Assembly: GCF_019084045.1 (NCBI RefSeq) | Contig: NZ_JAHRED010000001.1 | Location: 310,001-374,000, forward strand | Direction: 5' to 3' | DNA: 64,000 nucleotides | From: Paeniglutamicibacter quisquiliarum | GTDB lineage: Bacteria; Actinomycetota; Actinomycetes; Actinomycetales; Micrococcaceae | Shown: positions 26,308-34,493 of the stretch, piece after piece | How the letters are laid out: each line of letters starts with the position of its first letter | How positions within the stretch are numbered: position 1 is the first letter of the stretch | Notes under the pieces: generated by a model | Databases searched by the model: none | Told to the model about the DNA's origin: nothing | What the model saw: the letters and a program-made list of their open reading frames with translations, nothing else | Position numbers and translations under genes: made by a program

Positions 26308-26592
26308 ATGAACACCTACGCCATCAGCTACACCTACTCGACCGATACCGCCTCCCGGCGCGACGAGGTCCGCCCGAGCCACGTCGAGTTCCTGAAGGAC
26401 CGCTTCGAGGCAGGCCGGCTGCTGGTCAGTGGCCCCGTCGACGCCGGCGCCGGCGCCCTGCTGATCATCAGCGCCGCCGACGAGGCGGACGCGCTGGCCA
26501 TGATGGATTCCGACCCGTTCGCCCAGGCCGGGCTGATCACCGAGCGCGGCATCCGCCGCTGGGACATCTTCTTCGGCAAGGACAAGCTCTAG
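26308..26592 (+). CDS. YciI-family protein
   Basis: 94 residues with AAGGAG ahead of the ATG. The pattern 'YAISYTYSTD.....RPSHVEFLKDRFEAGRLLVSGPVD' is that of the YciI / muconolactone-isomerase-like ferredoxin fold, with the conserved His of 'RPSHVEFL' and an Asp in 'DPFAQAGL'. Members include chloromuconolactone dehalogenases and small lactone- or ring-processing enzymes; most are uncharacterised. Being between a flavoprotein and a zinc dehydrogenase in the operon, it may act on an unsaturated ring or lactone intermediate. That is an inference. Confidence 0.82.
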   Translation: MNTYAISYTYSTDTASRRDEVRPSHVEFLKDRFEAGRLLVSGPVDAGAGALLIISAADEADALAMMDSDPFAQAGLITERGIRRWDIFFGKDKL

Positions 26593-26624
26593 GCCCCGCG
26601 GCCGGGACCAGAAAGGACAAGACC

Positions 26625-27689
26625 ATGCTCAGAGCACACACCACCAAGCGTCGAACCATCGAGTTCCGCGACGACGACATGCCCGCCCTGCGTCCCGGGC
26701 ACGCCCTGGTGCGCGTCCAGCACGTCGCCTTGTGCGGCACCGACCTGCACATCTGGGACGACGACTACCCCACCGACCTGCCGCTGGTCCAGGGCCACGA
26801 GTTCGTGGGCATCATCGAGGCCATCGACCATGGCCCCGAGGCAAGTCCGGGACAGGCACAACTGCCGCCGGGAACGCCGGTGGCGGTCAGCCCCATGGTC
26901 TATTGCAACGTGTGCGGGCCCTGCAAGGCGGGGCGCTACAACGTCTGCCAATCAATTTCCTGCCTGGGTTGCTACGAGGACGGTGCGCTGGCCGAGGTGG
27001 TGAGCGTTCCGGTAGGCAAGCTACATGCCCTGCCGGAGGGCATGCCTGTCCGGCTTGCCGCGCTCGGGGAACCCGGCTCGATTGCCATGCAGGCAGTCAA
27101 CCGGGGAACCCCGGTGGAAGGCGAAACCGCGCTGGTGCTTGGCTGTGGGCCGATCGGGCTGCTGGCCACCTTGTTCCTGACCGAGCGCGGGGTCAAGGTC
27201 ATCGCCTCGGATCTTTCGGAATCGCGTCTTGACCTCGCCCGTTCCTTCGGGGCCGTGGCCACGCTGAAGGCCGGTTCCGGGGAATTCCCGAATCCCGGGC
27301 AGCAAGCCGAACTTGAGAGCTGGTGCCCGCTTTCGGGCCCGTCCCTGGTCCTTGAGGCCACCGGCGTTCCGGTGTCGTTCGAAAACGCTGTCCGGCTGGC
27401 CGCACCGACTGCGCGCATCGTTCAGGTCGGCATCTCCACGGCCACCGCTGCCCTGTCCATGAGGGACGTGCCCTTCAAGGAACTAGACATCAGGGGGAGC
27501 CGCAACAGCCTGAACCTGATCCCCGAGGCACTTGAGGTGCTCAACCGGCACCACGACCTCGCCTACAAGTTGATCACCCACAGCTTCGATTTGAGACAGC
27601 TCGGCGAGGCCTTCGAAACCATGCTGGATCCGGGGCAGAACGTCGGGAAGATCGTCATCGACATGCCAGCCAGCATCCTGGCGTCCTAA
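26625..27689 (+). CDS. Zinc-binding medium-chain dehydrogenase (polyol / threonine dehydrogenase-like)
   Basis: 354 residues from the ATG at 26625, behind GAAAGGA; the frame is open upstream through the YciI gene but is a shadow there. Catalytic zinc ligands are in 'VALCGTDLHIW' and 'GHEFVGIIEAI'. The structural zinc cysteines are spaced C-x2-C-x2-C-x7-C in 'YCNVCGPCKAGRYNVC', and the Rossmann motif is 'LGCGPIGLLATLFL'. It belongs to the sorbitol/threonine dehydrogenase branch, which oxidises secondary alcohols with NAD(P). In this operon it could make the ring ketone on which the KstD-like flavoproteins act. Confidence 0.87.
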   Translation: MLRAHTTKRRTIEFRDDDMPALRPGHALVRVQHVALCGTDLHIWDDDYPTDLPLVQGHEFVGIIEAIDHGPEASPGQAQLPPGTPVAVSPMVYCNVCGPCKAGRYNVCQSISCLGCYEDGALAEVVSVPVGKLHALPEGMPVRLAALGEPGSIAMQAVNRGTPVEGETALVLGCGPIGLLATLFLTERGVKVIASDLSESRLDLARSFGAVATLKAGSGEFPNPGQQAELESWCPLSGPSLVLEATGVPVSFENAVRLAAPTARIVQVGISTATAALSMRDVPFKELDIRGSRNSLNLIPEALEVLNRHHDLAYKLITHSFDLRQLGEAFETMLDPGQNVGKIVIDMPASILAS

Positions 27690-27730
27690 AAACTCCGCAC
27701 CCGAGCCCCACCGAACGAAAGCACTGAATC

Positions 27731-29392
27731 ATGAACACCCCCATTCCTTCCCCGGCCACGCCGATCACCGAGCTGGAATCCGCATACGACGTGGTGGTCA
27801 TCGGGTCGGGGGCCGCCGGCCTGACCACGGCGGTGCGGGCGGCCCATCAAGGGGCCCGCGTCCTGGTGCTGGAAAAGGCAGCGCTGCTGGGCGGAACGAG
27901 TTCCGCCGGCGGCGGCGTGATCTGGGCGCCGAACAACCACCTCGCCAAGGAGGCGGGCTTTGCCGACTCGAAGTCGGCCGGGGCCGCCTACCTGAACGCC
28001 GCAGCAGGCCACGCCATGGAGGAGGTCGACATCAAGTGGTTCATCGATACGGCAGCCCAGGCCATCGAGTTCCTCGACACTGAGACCAGGGTGAACCTCG
28101 TGCCGCTGGCACGGCCGGATTACCACATGGAGTGGGCAGGGGCCGCCCACGGCGGGCGAAGCCTGGACAACCTGCCGTTCTCCGGGGAAGGGCACCCCGG
28201 GCTCAGCGCAATGCTACGCCCGCCTACCTATTTCCCGCTGCTGAGCATGATCGAGCGCGACAACCTCAACGGGAGGGCTCCCGATGCTGGACTGCTCGCC
28301 GAACGCGCCGCCTCGGGGGTGCGCACCATGGGCGGTGCCCTGGTGGGCTCCCTGGCAGCGAGTGCACTTGACCTCGGAGTGGTCTTGGCGGTCGAGGCGC
28401 CGGTGACCGACCTCGTTCGCAGTGAAACGGGTTGGGCTCTGGAGATCGCGGGAAGCTCGGAGGTGCGTGCTGATGCGGTGGTCATTGCCTCCGGCGGGTT
28501 CGAATGGAACGAGCGGCTGCGCCGGGCGTTCCTGCCGTTGCCGGTCACTCCCATCGGAGCCCCGTCGAACGAGGGCGACGGGCTGGAACTCGGATTGGCC
28601 GTCGGGGCAAGCGTGCGGGACATGACCGCGGTCTGGGGCGTGCCGGTAATCACCCCGCCGGCGCAGCAATATGACTCCAAGCCCTCAGGCCGCATGGGCA
28701 ACGTGGAAATGACGTTGCCGGGATCCATCACCGTCAACGCCTCCGGGCGCCGCTTTGTGAACGAGGCTCTGAACTACCACGACGCCGCTCGGGTCTTCGC
28801 CAACATCGATCCGATCACCTCCGGGCAGGCCAACAACCCGGCATGGCTGGTCTTCGATGCCAATTACCTGGAAAAGTACCCAGTGGCGGGTTCCACTCCC
28901 GGGGTGCCCGAGGAATGGATGGCCAGTGCCGGGTCCCTGGCGGAGCTGGGCAGCGCCCTGGGTATCGACGCCGCGGCCCTGGCCGAAACGGTGCGCACCT
29001 TCAACCTGGACGCCGAAAAAGGCGTGGACAGCGAATTTGGGCGCGGGGCCAGCGAGCAGGACCGGCATCTGGGCGATGCCTCAAACCTGCCCAACCCCTG
29101 CCTGGCGCCGCTGGTGCGCGCACCGTTTTACGCGGTGCCGTTGCATGCCGGTGTGCTCGGCACCTCGGGCGGGTTGGCCACCAACCACGACGGGCAGGTC
29201 CTGGACCGGCACGGCAAGCCGATCGAGGGGCTCTACGCGGCGGGGAATGTTGCCGCGAGCGTGTTCCGCAATAACTACCCCGGTGGCGGGGCAACCCTCG
29301 GCTCGGCGGTGACCCGTGCCTTTGCGGCGGGCCGGCACATCGCCGCCGAAGGTGCACGAAAGCGGGCCGCCGCAGGCGTCGTTCCCGCATGA
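27731..29392 (+). CDS. FAD-binding dehydrogenase, KstD-like
   Basis: 553 residues; GAAAG precedes the ATG. The FAD motif GSGAAG is at residues 25-30, then 'VLVLEKAALLGGTSSAGGGVIWAPNN'. The KstD-type Tyr is in 'RFVNEALNYHDA', and the keto-binding end is 'NYPGGGATLG'. It is the third member of this family in the window and the second in this operon. Having two in one operon suggests two successive desaturations, as needed to aromatise a cyclohexanone ring. It could also be a flavin oxidoreductase of the fumarate-reductase type, but the retained Tyr and Gly favour the ketone desaturase reading. Confidence 0.82.
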   Translation: MNTPIPSPATPITELESAYDVVVIGSGAAGLTTAVRAAHQGARVLVLEKAALLGGTSSAGGGVIWAPNNHLAKEAGFADSKSAGAAYLNAAAGHAMEEVDIKWFIDTAAQAIEFLDTETRVNLVPLARPDYHMEWAGAAHGGRSLDNLPFSGEGHPGLSAMLRPPTYFPLLSMIERDNLNGRAPDAGLLAERAASGVRTMGGALVGSLAASALDLGVVLAVEAPVTDLVRSETGWALEIAGSSEVRADAVVIASGGFEWNERLRRAFLPLPVTPIGAPSNEGDGLELGLAVGASVRDMTAVWGVPVITPPAQQYDSKPSGRMGNVEMTLPGSITVNASGRRFVNEALNYHDAARVFANIDPITSGQANNPAWLVFDANYLEKYPVAGSTPGVPEEWMASAGSLAELGSALGIDAAALAETVRTFNLDAEKGVDSEFGRGASEQDRHLGDASNLPNPCLAPLVRAPFYAVPLHAGVLGTSGGLATNHDGQVLDRHGKPIEGLYAAGNVAASVFRNNYPGGGATLGSAVTRAFAAGRHIAAEGARKRAAAGVVPA

Positions 29393-29545
29393 TTCCGCAG
29401 ATGTCCGGGGGCGCCGAGGTGCTCCGCCGAACGCATACCTGCTGCATGGATGGTCTGGGCCCAAGGCCCACAAGCTTTGAGCGAAGCTGTAGGCCCGGAT
29501 ATCTTCCGGGACTCCACACTCGTATCGCACACCAAGGAGAACCTC

Positions 29546-30316
29546 ATGGATGATCCCATACTGGCGCCCCCGCCAGATTTTAGTCCGTGGCCGGGCCGCT
29601 TCGCTCAGCGGGTGGTCCTGGTGACCGGGGCCAGCGGGGGACTGGGCGCCACCGCCGTGGAACGGCTGCGCCGGGAGGGCGCAGTGGTGGTGGCCACCGA
29701 CGTGGTCGCGCCCGTCGAGGCTCCGGGGGATGACGGGCTGTCGCAGAGCCTGGACGTCACGGATCCGGGGCAATGGTCGCAGGTGCTGGAGGGGATACTG
29801 AGGCGTTTCGGCCGGCTCGACGGGGCCCTGTTTTGCCACGGGCTCCAGGGGCCGGAAACGCCGGTGGACCAGATGCCCCACGACGGATGGAACCGGACCC
29901 TGGAAATCAACCTCACCGGGTGCCTCCACGGGTTGCAGGCCGTCTTGCCGGTGATGCGTGAGGCCCGTTACGGACGGATCGTCATGCTCGCCTCGATCGC
30001 GGGGCGGGAAGGCAACCCGAACATGGCTGCCTACTCGGTTTCCAAGGCGGGGCTGATTGCGCTGGGCAAGACCGCGGCCAAGGAGAATGCCCGCCATGGC
30101 ATCTCCATCAACTGCGTCGCTCCGTCCATGTTCCAGACGCCGCTGCTTGCGGCACTCAGTCCGGAACGCAATGCCGAACTGCTCTCACGCGTGCCGATGG
30201 GGCGGGTAGGTGATCCCACCGAGTTTGCGGCGCTGGCCGCCTGGCTGCTCTCGTCCGAAGCCAGTTACATGACCGGTCAGACCCTGGATCTCAGCGGGGG
30301 CCGCAACAGTGCCTGA
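29546..30316 (+). CDS. Short-chain dehydrogenase/reductase
   Basis: 256 residues from the ATG at 29546, where AAGGAG is 8 bases upstream. The cofactor motif is 'VLVTGASGGLGATAVERL', the catalytic Ser is in 'MLASIAG', and Tyr and Lys are in 'AAYSVSKAG'. The 'DV' after 'LDVTDPGQW' is also typical. It is a cytoplasmic NAD(P)-dependent alcohol/ketone oxidoreductase. It follows the third flavoprotein gene with a 150-base gap containing a small hairpin, and is probably the last gene of the operon. The TctC transporter gene follows after its own promoter region. Confidence 0.88.
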   Translation: MDDPILAPPPDFSPWPGRFAQRVVLVTGASGGLGATAVERLRREGAVVVATDVVAPVEAPGDDGLSQSLDVTDPGQWSQVLEGILRRFGRLDGALFCHGLQGPETPVDQMPHDGWNRTLEINLTGCLHGLQAVLPVMREARYGRIVMLASIAGREGNPNMAAYSVSKAGLIALGKTAAKENARHGISINCVAPSMFQTPLLAALSPERNAELLSRVPMGRVGDPTEFAALAAWLLSSEASYMTGQTLDLSGGRNSA

Positions 30317-30694
30317 ACTCCACCCGTGGACCACGGGAGCGTGGGGTTGCATTCCTGTGGCGGCGTGCCAGTGGTCCTGCCGCCGAGTAGATTCACGCGG
30401 CCAAATGGCATCACGGGCGATCGGGCGCATGTTGATTGGCTGAAGCAGCTGACCCCGACGTGCGCAAAGCGCGGAAGTGCTACGGTCGTCCGTCCACTGA
30501 CCGGACCCTGGAAGGGCTCCGCACGGAGCCCTTGTCGAGCCGTTCGGATGCCTGGTGAAGGGATTTGAAAGACCTTGTCATCGAGGTTTTTTGAGGCACG
30601 TTGAACAGGCGCCGGACGTGTTGGCGGTGCGAGAGTGCCGTCGAACGTCTGTCTGTGAAGTTCGGATTTTTACAGTGGCTTGCATCACAGCATG
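30317..30694. other. Intergenic region between the SDR gene and the TctC operators
   Basis: No gene is supported. It contains the hairpin at 30512-30533 and otherwise unremarkable sequence. The operator array and promoter of the transporter follow. Confidence 0.45.
30512..30533 (+). terminator. Hairpin, possible terminator of the oxidoreductase operon
   Basis: AAGGGCTCCG and CGGAGCCCTT form a perfect 10-bp stem around a 2-base loop. No U-run follows, so termination is only possible, not certain. Confidence 0.4.
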
Positions 30695-30751
30695 CAGTAC
30701 GCTACGTTACAGATTGTTCGCATTAAGTACATATGTGCGCATTACGCACAG
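30695..30751. promoter_or_regulatory. Three tandem 19-bp operator-like repeats upstream of tctC
   Basis: Contiguous units are CAGTACGCTACGTTACAGA (30695-30713), TTGTTCGCATTAAGTACAT (30714-30732) and ATGTGCGCATTACGCACAG (30733-30751). Each is a dyad of the form TTGTnCG-N5-CGTACAA, the first being the weakest. The same dyad occurs twice, also directly abutting, in front of the quinate/shikimate genes (57691-57728). An IclR protein, most likely the one at 60538, should bind both sites. Confidence 0.6.
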
Positions 30752-30884
30752 TTGCTGATCGAACAGGCACTGCGAGGAAGCCTTGGCGAAACCCGTCCGG
30801 CCCCACCAGCCCACCCAGCTAGGACATATCCATTCGCACCGCGTCGGGCACCTGCCCGGCCACCAAAATTCCAGGGGAACCATC

Positions 30885-31871
30885 ATGAAGAAGACCATCC
30901 TCCGTTCCGTGGCACTGATTGCCGCAGGCCTGCTGGCAGTCACCGGTTGTTCGGCCAACGCCAAGTCCGGTGGCGCGGCCGACGGGGACTTCCCGTCCAA
31001 GGACGTCCGCCTCATCGTGCCGTGGGCCGCCGGCGGCTCCGGCGACCTGACCGCACGCACCATCGCTCCGCTGCTGGAAAAAGACCTCGGCGTCAACGTG
31101 ATCGTGGAAAACAAGCCCGGCGCCAACGGATCGGTGGCCTACAACTGGCTGGCCGAGCAGGCACCGGACGGCTACAACCTGGCCATGATGGGTGTCGAGG
31201 TCGCCACCTTGCAGTTCATGGACTACGACATCAAGCCGGAAAACTACGCGCCGATCGGCCAAGGATCCTCCGGACCCGGGGCCATTGCCGTCCCCGTGGA
31301 TTCGCCGTTCAAGACCCTTGACGACCTGATCGAGGCAGCAAAGGCCAAGCCGGGGGAAGTGACGTTCTCCTCCCCGGGCATCGGCTCGGTCTGGGATTCC
31401 CCGGCGGCCGGACTGCAGCAGCTGGCAGGCATCAAGCTGACCTCGGTCCCGTTCGACGGTTCGGCCCCCTCCATCGCAGCCGCCGCGTCGGGCAAGGTCG
31501 ACTTCTCCATCGACGCCATCGGCTCGCAGAAGATCCAGGTCGACGGCGGGCACCTGCGCTACCTGGCGACGCTGACCGAGGAACGCGACCCGAACAACCC
31601 GGACGTACCCACCACCAAGGAACTGGGCATCGATCTTCAGAACGCCTCGTGGGTCGGGATCATGGCGCCGAAGGGTACCCCCGAGGACACCGTGAAGAAG
31701 CTCTCCGATGCCATGGAGAAGGCCACCGCGGACGCCGGCTACCAGGATGTCATCAAGTCCTCGAACCTCGTGCCGACCTTCAAGAACTCCGCCGAGATGG
31801 CTACCTTCATCCAGGACGAAGCCAAGCGCTATGGCCCGTGGATCGACTACGCCAAGAACAACACCAAGTAG
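30885..31871 (+). CDS. Tripartite tricarboxylate transporter substrate-binding lipoprotein (TctC/Bug)
   Basis: 328 residues from the ATG at 30885. The signal sequence 'MKKTILRSVALIAAGLLAV' ends in the lipobox LAVTGC with Cys22 as lipid anchor. The mature part is of the Bug family: 'VRLIVPWAAGGSGDLTAR', 'VIVENKPGANGSVAYNWL' and 'GIMAPKGTPEDTVKKL'. It captures a carboxylate outside the membrane and hands it to TctB/TctA. The genes for both follow immediately. The tandem operators in front match those of the quinate/shikimate genes, so the ligand may be a hydroaromatic or aromatic carboxylate. Confidence 0.92.
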   Translation: MKKTILRSVALIAAGLLAVTGCSANAKSGGAADGDFPSKDVRLIVPWAAGGSGDLTARTIAPLLEKDLGVNVIVENKPGANGSVAYNWLAEQAPDGYNLAMMGVEVATLQFMDYDIKPENYAPIGQGSSGPGAIAVPVDSPFKTLDDLIEAAKAKPGEVTFSSPGIGSVWDSPAAGLQQLAGIKLTSVPFDGSAPSIAAAASGKVDFSIDAIGSQKIQVDGGHLRYLATLTEERDPNNPDVPTTKELGIDLQNASWVGIMAPKGTPEDTVKKLSDAMEKATADAGYQDVIKSSNLVPTFKNSAEMATFIQDEAKRYGPWIDYAKNNTK

Positions 31872-31913
31872 TTCCCGGAACCGGACAAGTCCACCGACGT
31901 CAGTGAGGACGGC

Positions 31914-32444
31914 ATGACTGACCAACCACCGATTGAAGAAATCGACCAAGACGCGGCCATTGAGGCCGCGCACCACCACGAGGAACCGTTGGTCCGCGAC
32001 CTTCCGGTGCGCCTGCGAGAGCTGGTCGCCGTGGTCGCCTGCTTAGGGCTGGGAACCTGGATCCTCATCGCCGGCAAGGACATCATCGTGCGCGGCAGCG
32101 CGGAGCTGGGCCCGGTCTTCTGGCCGAACATGCTCGGGGCCGGACTGATCCTCTTCGGCGCGGTGATCGTGCTGAACAACGTCTTGCGCGGGGTCCGCAA
32201 GGCCGACGTCCCGGAACGGATCACCGCCTCAGGGCTGGCGATGTTCGGGGTGACGATGGCGGTATGCATCGGCTACCTGCTGCTGTGGAACGTCCTGCAG
32301 TTCTGGATCATCACCTTTGTGGCGCTTGCCCTGTTCACCCTGGTCCTGGGCGGGCGCTCTTGGAAAGCCGTGCTGGCCTTCCCCGCGGTGACCACCGCGG
32401 TCCTCCATTTCCTGTTCATCGTTGCATTGCGAGTCCCGCTATGA
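31914..32444 (+). CDS. Tripartite tricarboxylate transporter TctB-like small membrane subunit
   Basis: 176 residues with a GAGGA ribosome site. A polar N-terminal stretch rich in Glu, Asp and His (residues about 1-35) precedes four hydrophobic segments, for example 'LVAVVACLGLGTWILIAG', 'MLGAGLILFGAVIVL' and 'FWIITFVALALFTLVLG'. This layout and its place between tctC and tctA identify it as the small TctB subunit. Its stop overlaps the tctA start (ATGA), so translation is coupled. Confidence 0.9.
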   Translation: MTDQPPIEEIDQDAAIEAAHHHEEPLVRDLPVRLRELVAVVACLGLGTWILIAGKDIIVRGSAELGPVFWPNMLGAGLILFGAVIVLNNVLRGVRKADVPERITASGLAMFGVTMAVCIGYLLLWNVLQFWIITFVALALFTLVLGGRSWKAVLAFPAVTTAVLHFLFIVALRVPL

Positions 32445-33970
32445 TCCCCGTTTTCGCTTCACCCGTCGCCGAGGGCATCGCCGCGGTGATGGCCCCCGAC
32501 ACGCTGCTCGTCATCGGCATCGGCATCCTGATCGGTATGCTCGTCGGGGCCTTCCCCGGGGTCACCGCCACCATGGCCGTGGCCCTGGCCTCCGGGTTCA
32601 CCCTCACCATGGAACCCACCCAGGGCCTGGCCATGCTCCTGACCATCTACGTCGCGGCGCAGTTCGGGGACAGGATCCCCGCGATCCTGATCAACACCCC
32701 TGGCACGCCGGCCTCGATCGCCACCACCTTCGACGGCTATCCGCTGGCCCGACAAGGCAAGGCCGGCCTGGCGCTGACCACCTCGGCGCTGGGCTCGGCG
32801 GTCGGCATGATCTGCGGCATCGTGATCCTTGCGGTCGCCGCCGTCCCGCTTTCAGCCTTCGCCATGCAATTCGGTCCGGCTGAGATGTTTGCCCTGGTGG
32901 TCTTCGGCCTGACCATGATGGTCGGCGTGTCCTCGGGACGGATCTTCAAGGGCCTGGCCGCCGGTGCGTTCGGGTTGTTCCTGGCCACCGTCGGACGCGA
33001 CCCCATTACCGGGGACCAGCGCTTCACCATGGGCATCCTGGAGCTCAACGGCGGAATCCCGTTCATCCCGGTGATCATCGGCTTCTTCGGCCTGGCCGAG
33101 GTCATCAACCAGATCCTCACCCACCGCAAGGGCAAGGGCATCAAACCCATCAGCCAGATGGGCCAGTGGATGCCCGACAGCAAGCTGCTCAAGCGTCTGG
33201 CCAAGCCAACAGCCATCGGTGCCGCCACCGGTTCGGTGATCGGCCTGGTTCCCGCCGTGGGCGGAGACATCGCCGGGATCATTGGCTGGGACAACGCCCG
33301 CAAGGCCTCGAAGAAGAACCACGAGTTCGGCAAGGGCTCGCTCGAGGGCCTGACAGCGGGGGACACCTCGTCGACCGCGACGCTGGGCGGATCGATCACC
33401 ACCACCATGGCCCTGGGCGTGCCTGGGGACTCGGTGATGGCCGTGATGATCGGCTCGATGATGATCTGGGGCATCCAGCCCGGGCCCGGCCTGTTCAACA
33501 GCCACCCGGATTTGATCGCCTCCCTGGTGACCATCCTGCTGATCGCCACGGTGCTCACGCTGATCCTGAGCCTGCTGCGCATGAAGGGCGTCATCAAGCT
33601 GCTCGAGCTGCCGGACCACTTCCTGTGGGTCGTCATCCTGGTGTTCTGCATGGTCGGCACCTACTCGATCAACAACTCGGTGTTCGATGTCTTCATGATG
33701 CTGATCTTCGGCATGGTGGGTCTGTTCATGCTGCGCTTCGGGTTCCCCCCGGGCCCGGCGGTGCTGGGGCTGATCCTTGGCCCGTTGGCCGAATCGAACC
33801 TGCGCCGGGCGTTGCTGACTGACGGCTGGGGCGCCATCTTCACCAGCCCGATCGCCGTGGTGCTGCTGGTCATCGCGGTGTTGGCCGTGACGCTTCCGCC
33901 GTTGCGCCAGCTGGTGCGCCGCCGCAAGGCTGCGAATGTCGGCAAGAACGTGCCGACGTTACAGCCCTAA
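32441..33970 (+). CDS. Tripartite tricarboxylate transporter TctA large membrane subunit
   Basis: 509 residues starting at the ATG that overlaps the tctB stop. Family marks are 'GMLVGAFPGVTATMAVALASGFTL', 'INTPGTPASIATTFDGYPLARQGKAGLAL' and 'PAVGGDIAGIIGWDNARKASKK', plus 'STATLGGSITTTMALGVPGDSVMAVM'. About ten to twelve membrane helices form the ion-coupled channel that works with the TctC receptor. The gene is complete and is followed by a strong hairpin at 34094-34138. Confidence 0.93.
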   Translation: MIPVFASPVAEGIAAVMAPDTLLVIGIGILIGMLVGAFPGVTATMAVALASGFTLTMEPTQGLAMLLTIYVAAQFGDRIPAILINTPGTPASIATTFDGYPLARQGKAGLALTTSALGSAVGMICGIVILAVAAVPLSAFAMQFGPAEMFALVVFGLTMMVGVSSGRIFKGLAAGAFGLFLATVGRDPITGDQRFTMGILELNGGIPFIPVIIGFFGLAEVINQILTHRKGKGIKPISQMGQWMPDSKLLKRLAKPTAIGAATGSVIGLVPAVGGDIAGIIGWDNARKASKKNHEFGKGSLEGLTAGDTSSTATLGGSITTTMALGVPGDSVMAVMIGSMMIWGIQPGPGLFNSHPDLIASLVTILLIATVLTLILSLLRMKGVIKLLELPDHFLWVVILVFCMVGTYSINNSVFDVFMMLIFGMVGLFMLRFGFPPGPAVLGLILGPLAESNLRRALLTDGWGAIFTSPIAVVLLVIAVLAVTLPPLRQLVRRRKAANVGKNVPTLQP

Positions 33971-34093
33971 AACGCCGACCAACCTCGCAACCCGGCCGTA
34001 ACCCAGGGCCGGACCAGGGATACGCCGCACCCGCCCGTCACCCGAGTGTTGCGCATCGGTGGGCGCGGTCCCGAGCGGACCTCCATACAGAGA

Positions 34094-34138
34094 AACGTCC
34101 CGGTGGGGGCTTCGAGATGAAGCCCCCGCCGGGACGTT
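34094..34138. terminator. Strong hairpin between tctA and the HPr gene (probably bidirectional)
   Basis: AACGTCCCGG-GGGGGCTTC pairs with GAAGCCCCC-CCGGGACGTT around a short loop. On the minus strand it is followed by TTTCTCT, as expected for the end of the HPr transcript. On the plus strand it would also stop the tctCBA transcript. Confidence 0.75.
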
Positions 34139-34161
34139 CTATGTATAGGGAGCAACGATCC

Positions 34162-34437
34162 CTAGGCGTCGTGGTCCGTTTCCAGGATCGCGGCCAGGGT
34201 CTCGAGCACCGATTCGGCGCCTTCGCCGTCGGCGCGCAGCACGACCTTGGTGCCGTGCTCGGCACCCAGGCCCATCAGCGAGAGGATGCTCGAGGCGTCC
34301 ATCGCTTCATCGGCAGGCTCGCCCTCGCGGGCGATGGTGACCTCGAGGTCTTCGTTGCCGGCGGCCTCGGCGAAGATGGCTGCCGGACGGGCGTGCAGGC
34401 CGACGCGGCTGGCGATGGTTGCAATACGTTCTGCCAT
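34162..34437 (-). CDS. ptsH: Phosphocarrier protein HPr
   Basis: 91 residues. 'ASRVGLHARPAAIFAEAAG' contains the phosphorylated His15 and the conserved Arg; 'DASSILSLMGLGAEHG' contains the regulatory-serine region. HPr passes phosphate from enzyme I to the EIIA domains of PTS permeases. It is the last gene of the minus-strand fructose PTS operon, after fruA, and ends at a hairpin terminator. Enzyme I is not in this window. Confidence 0.95.
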   Translation of the reverse strand: MAERIATIASRVGLHARPAAIFAEAAGNEDLEVTIAREGEPADEAMDASSILSLMGLGAEHGTKVVLRADGEGAESVLETLAAILETDHDA

Positions 34438-34493
34438 GGGGTTCTCCTTGGTGGTGTTTGGTTCAGTCGTTGATCCGGGACGGGCGGGGGTGT

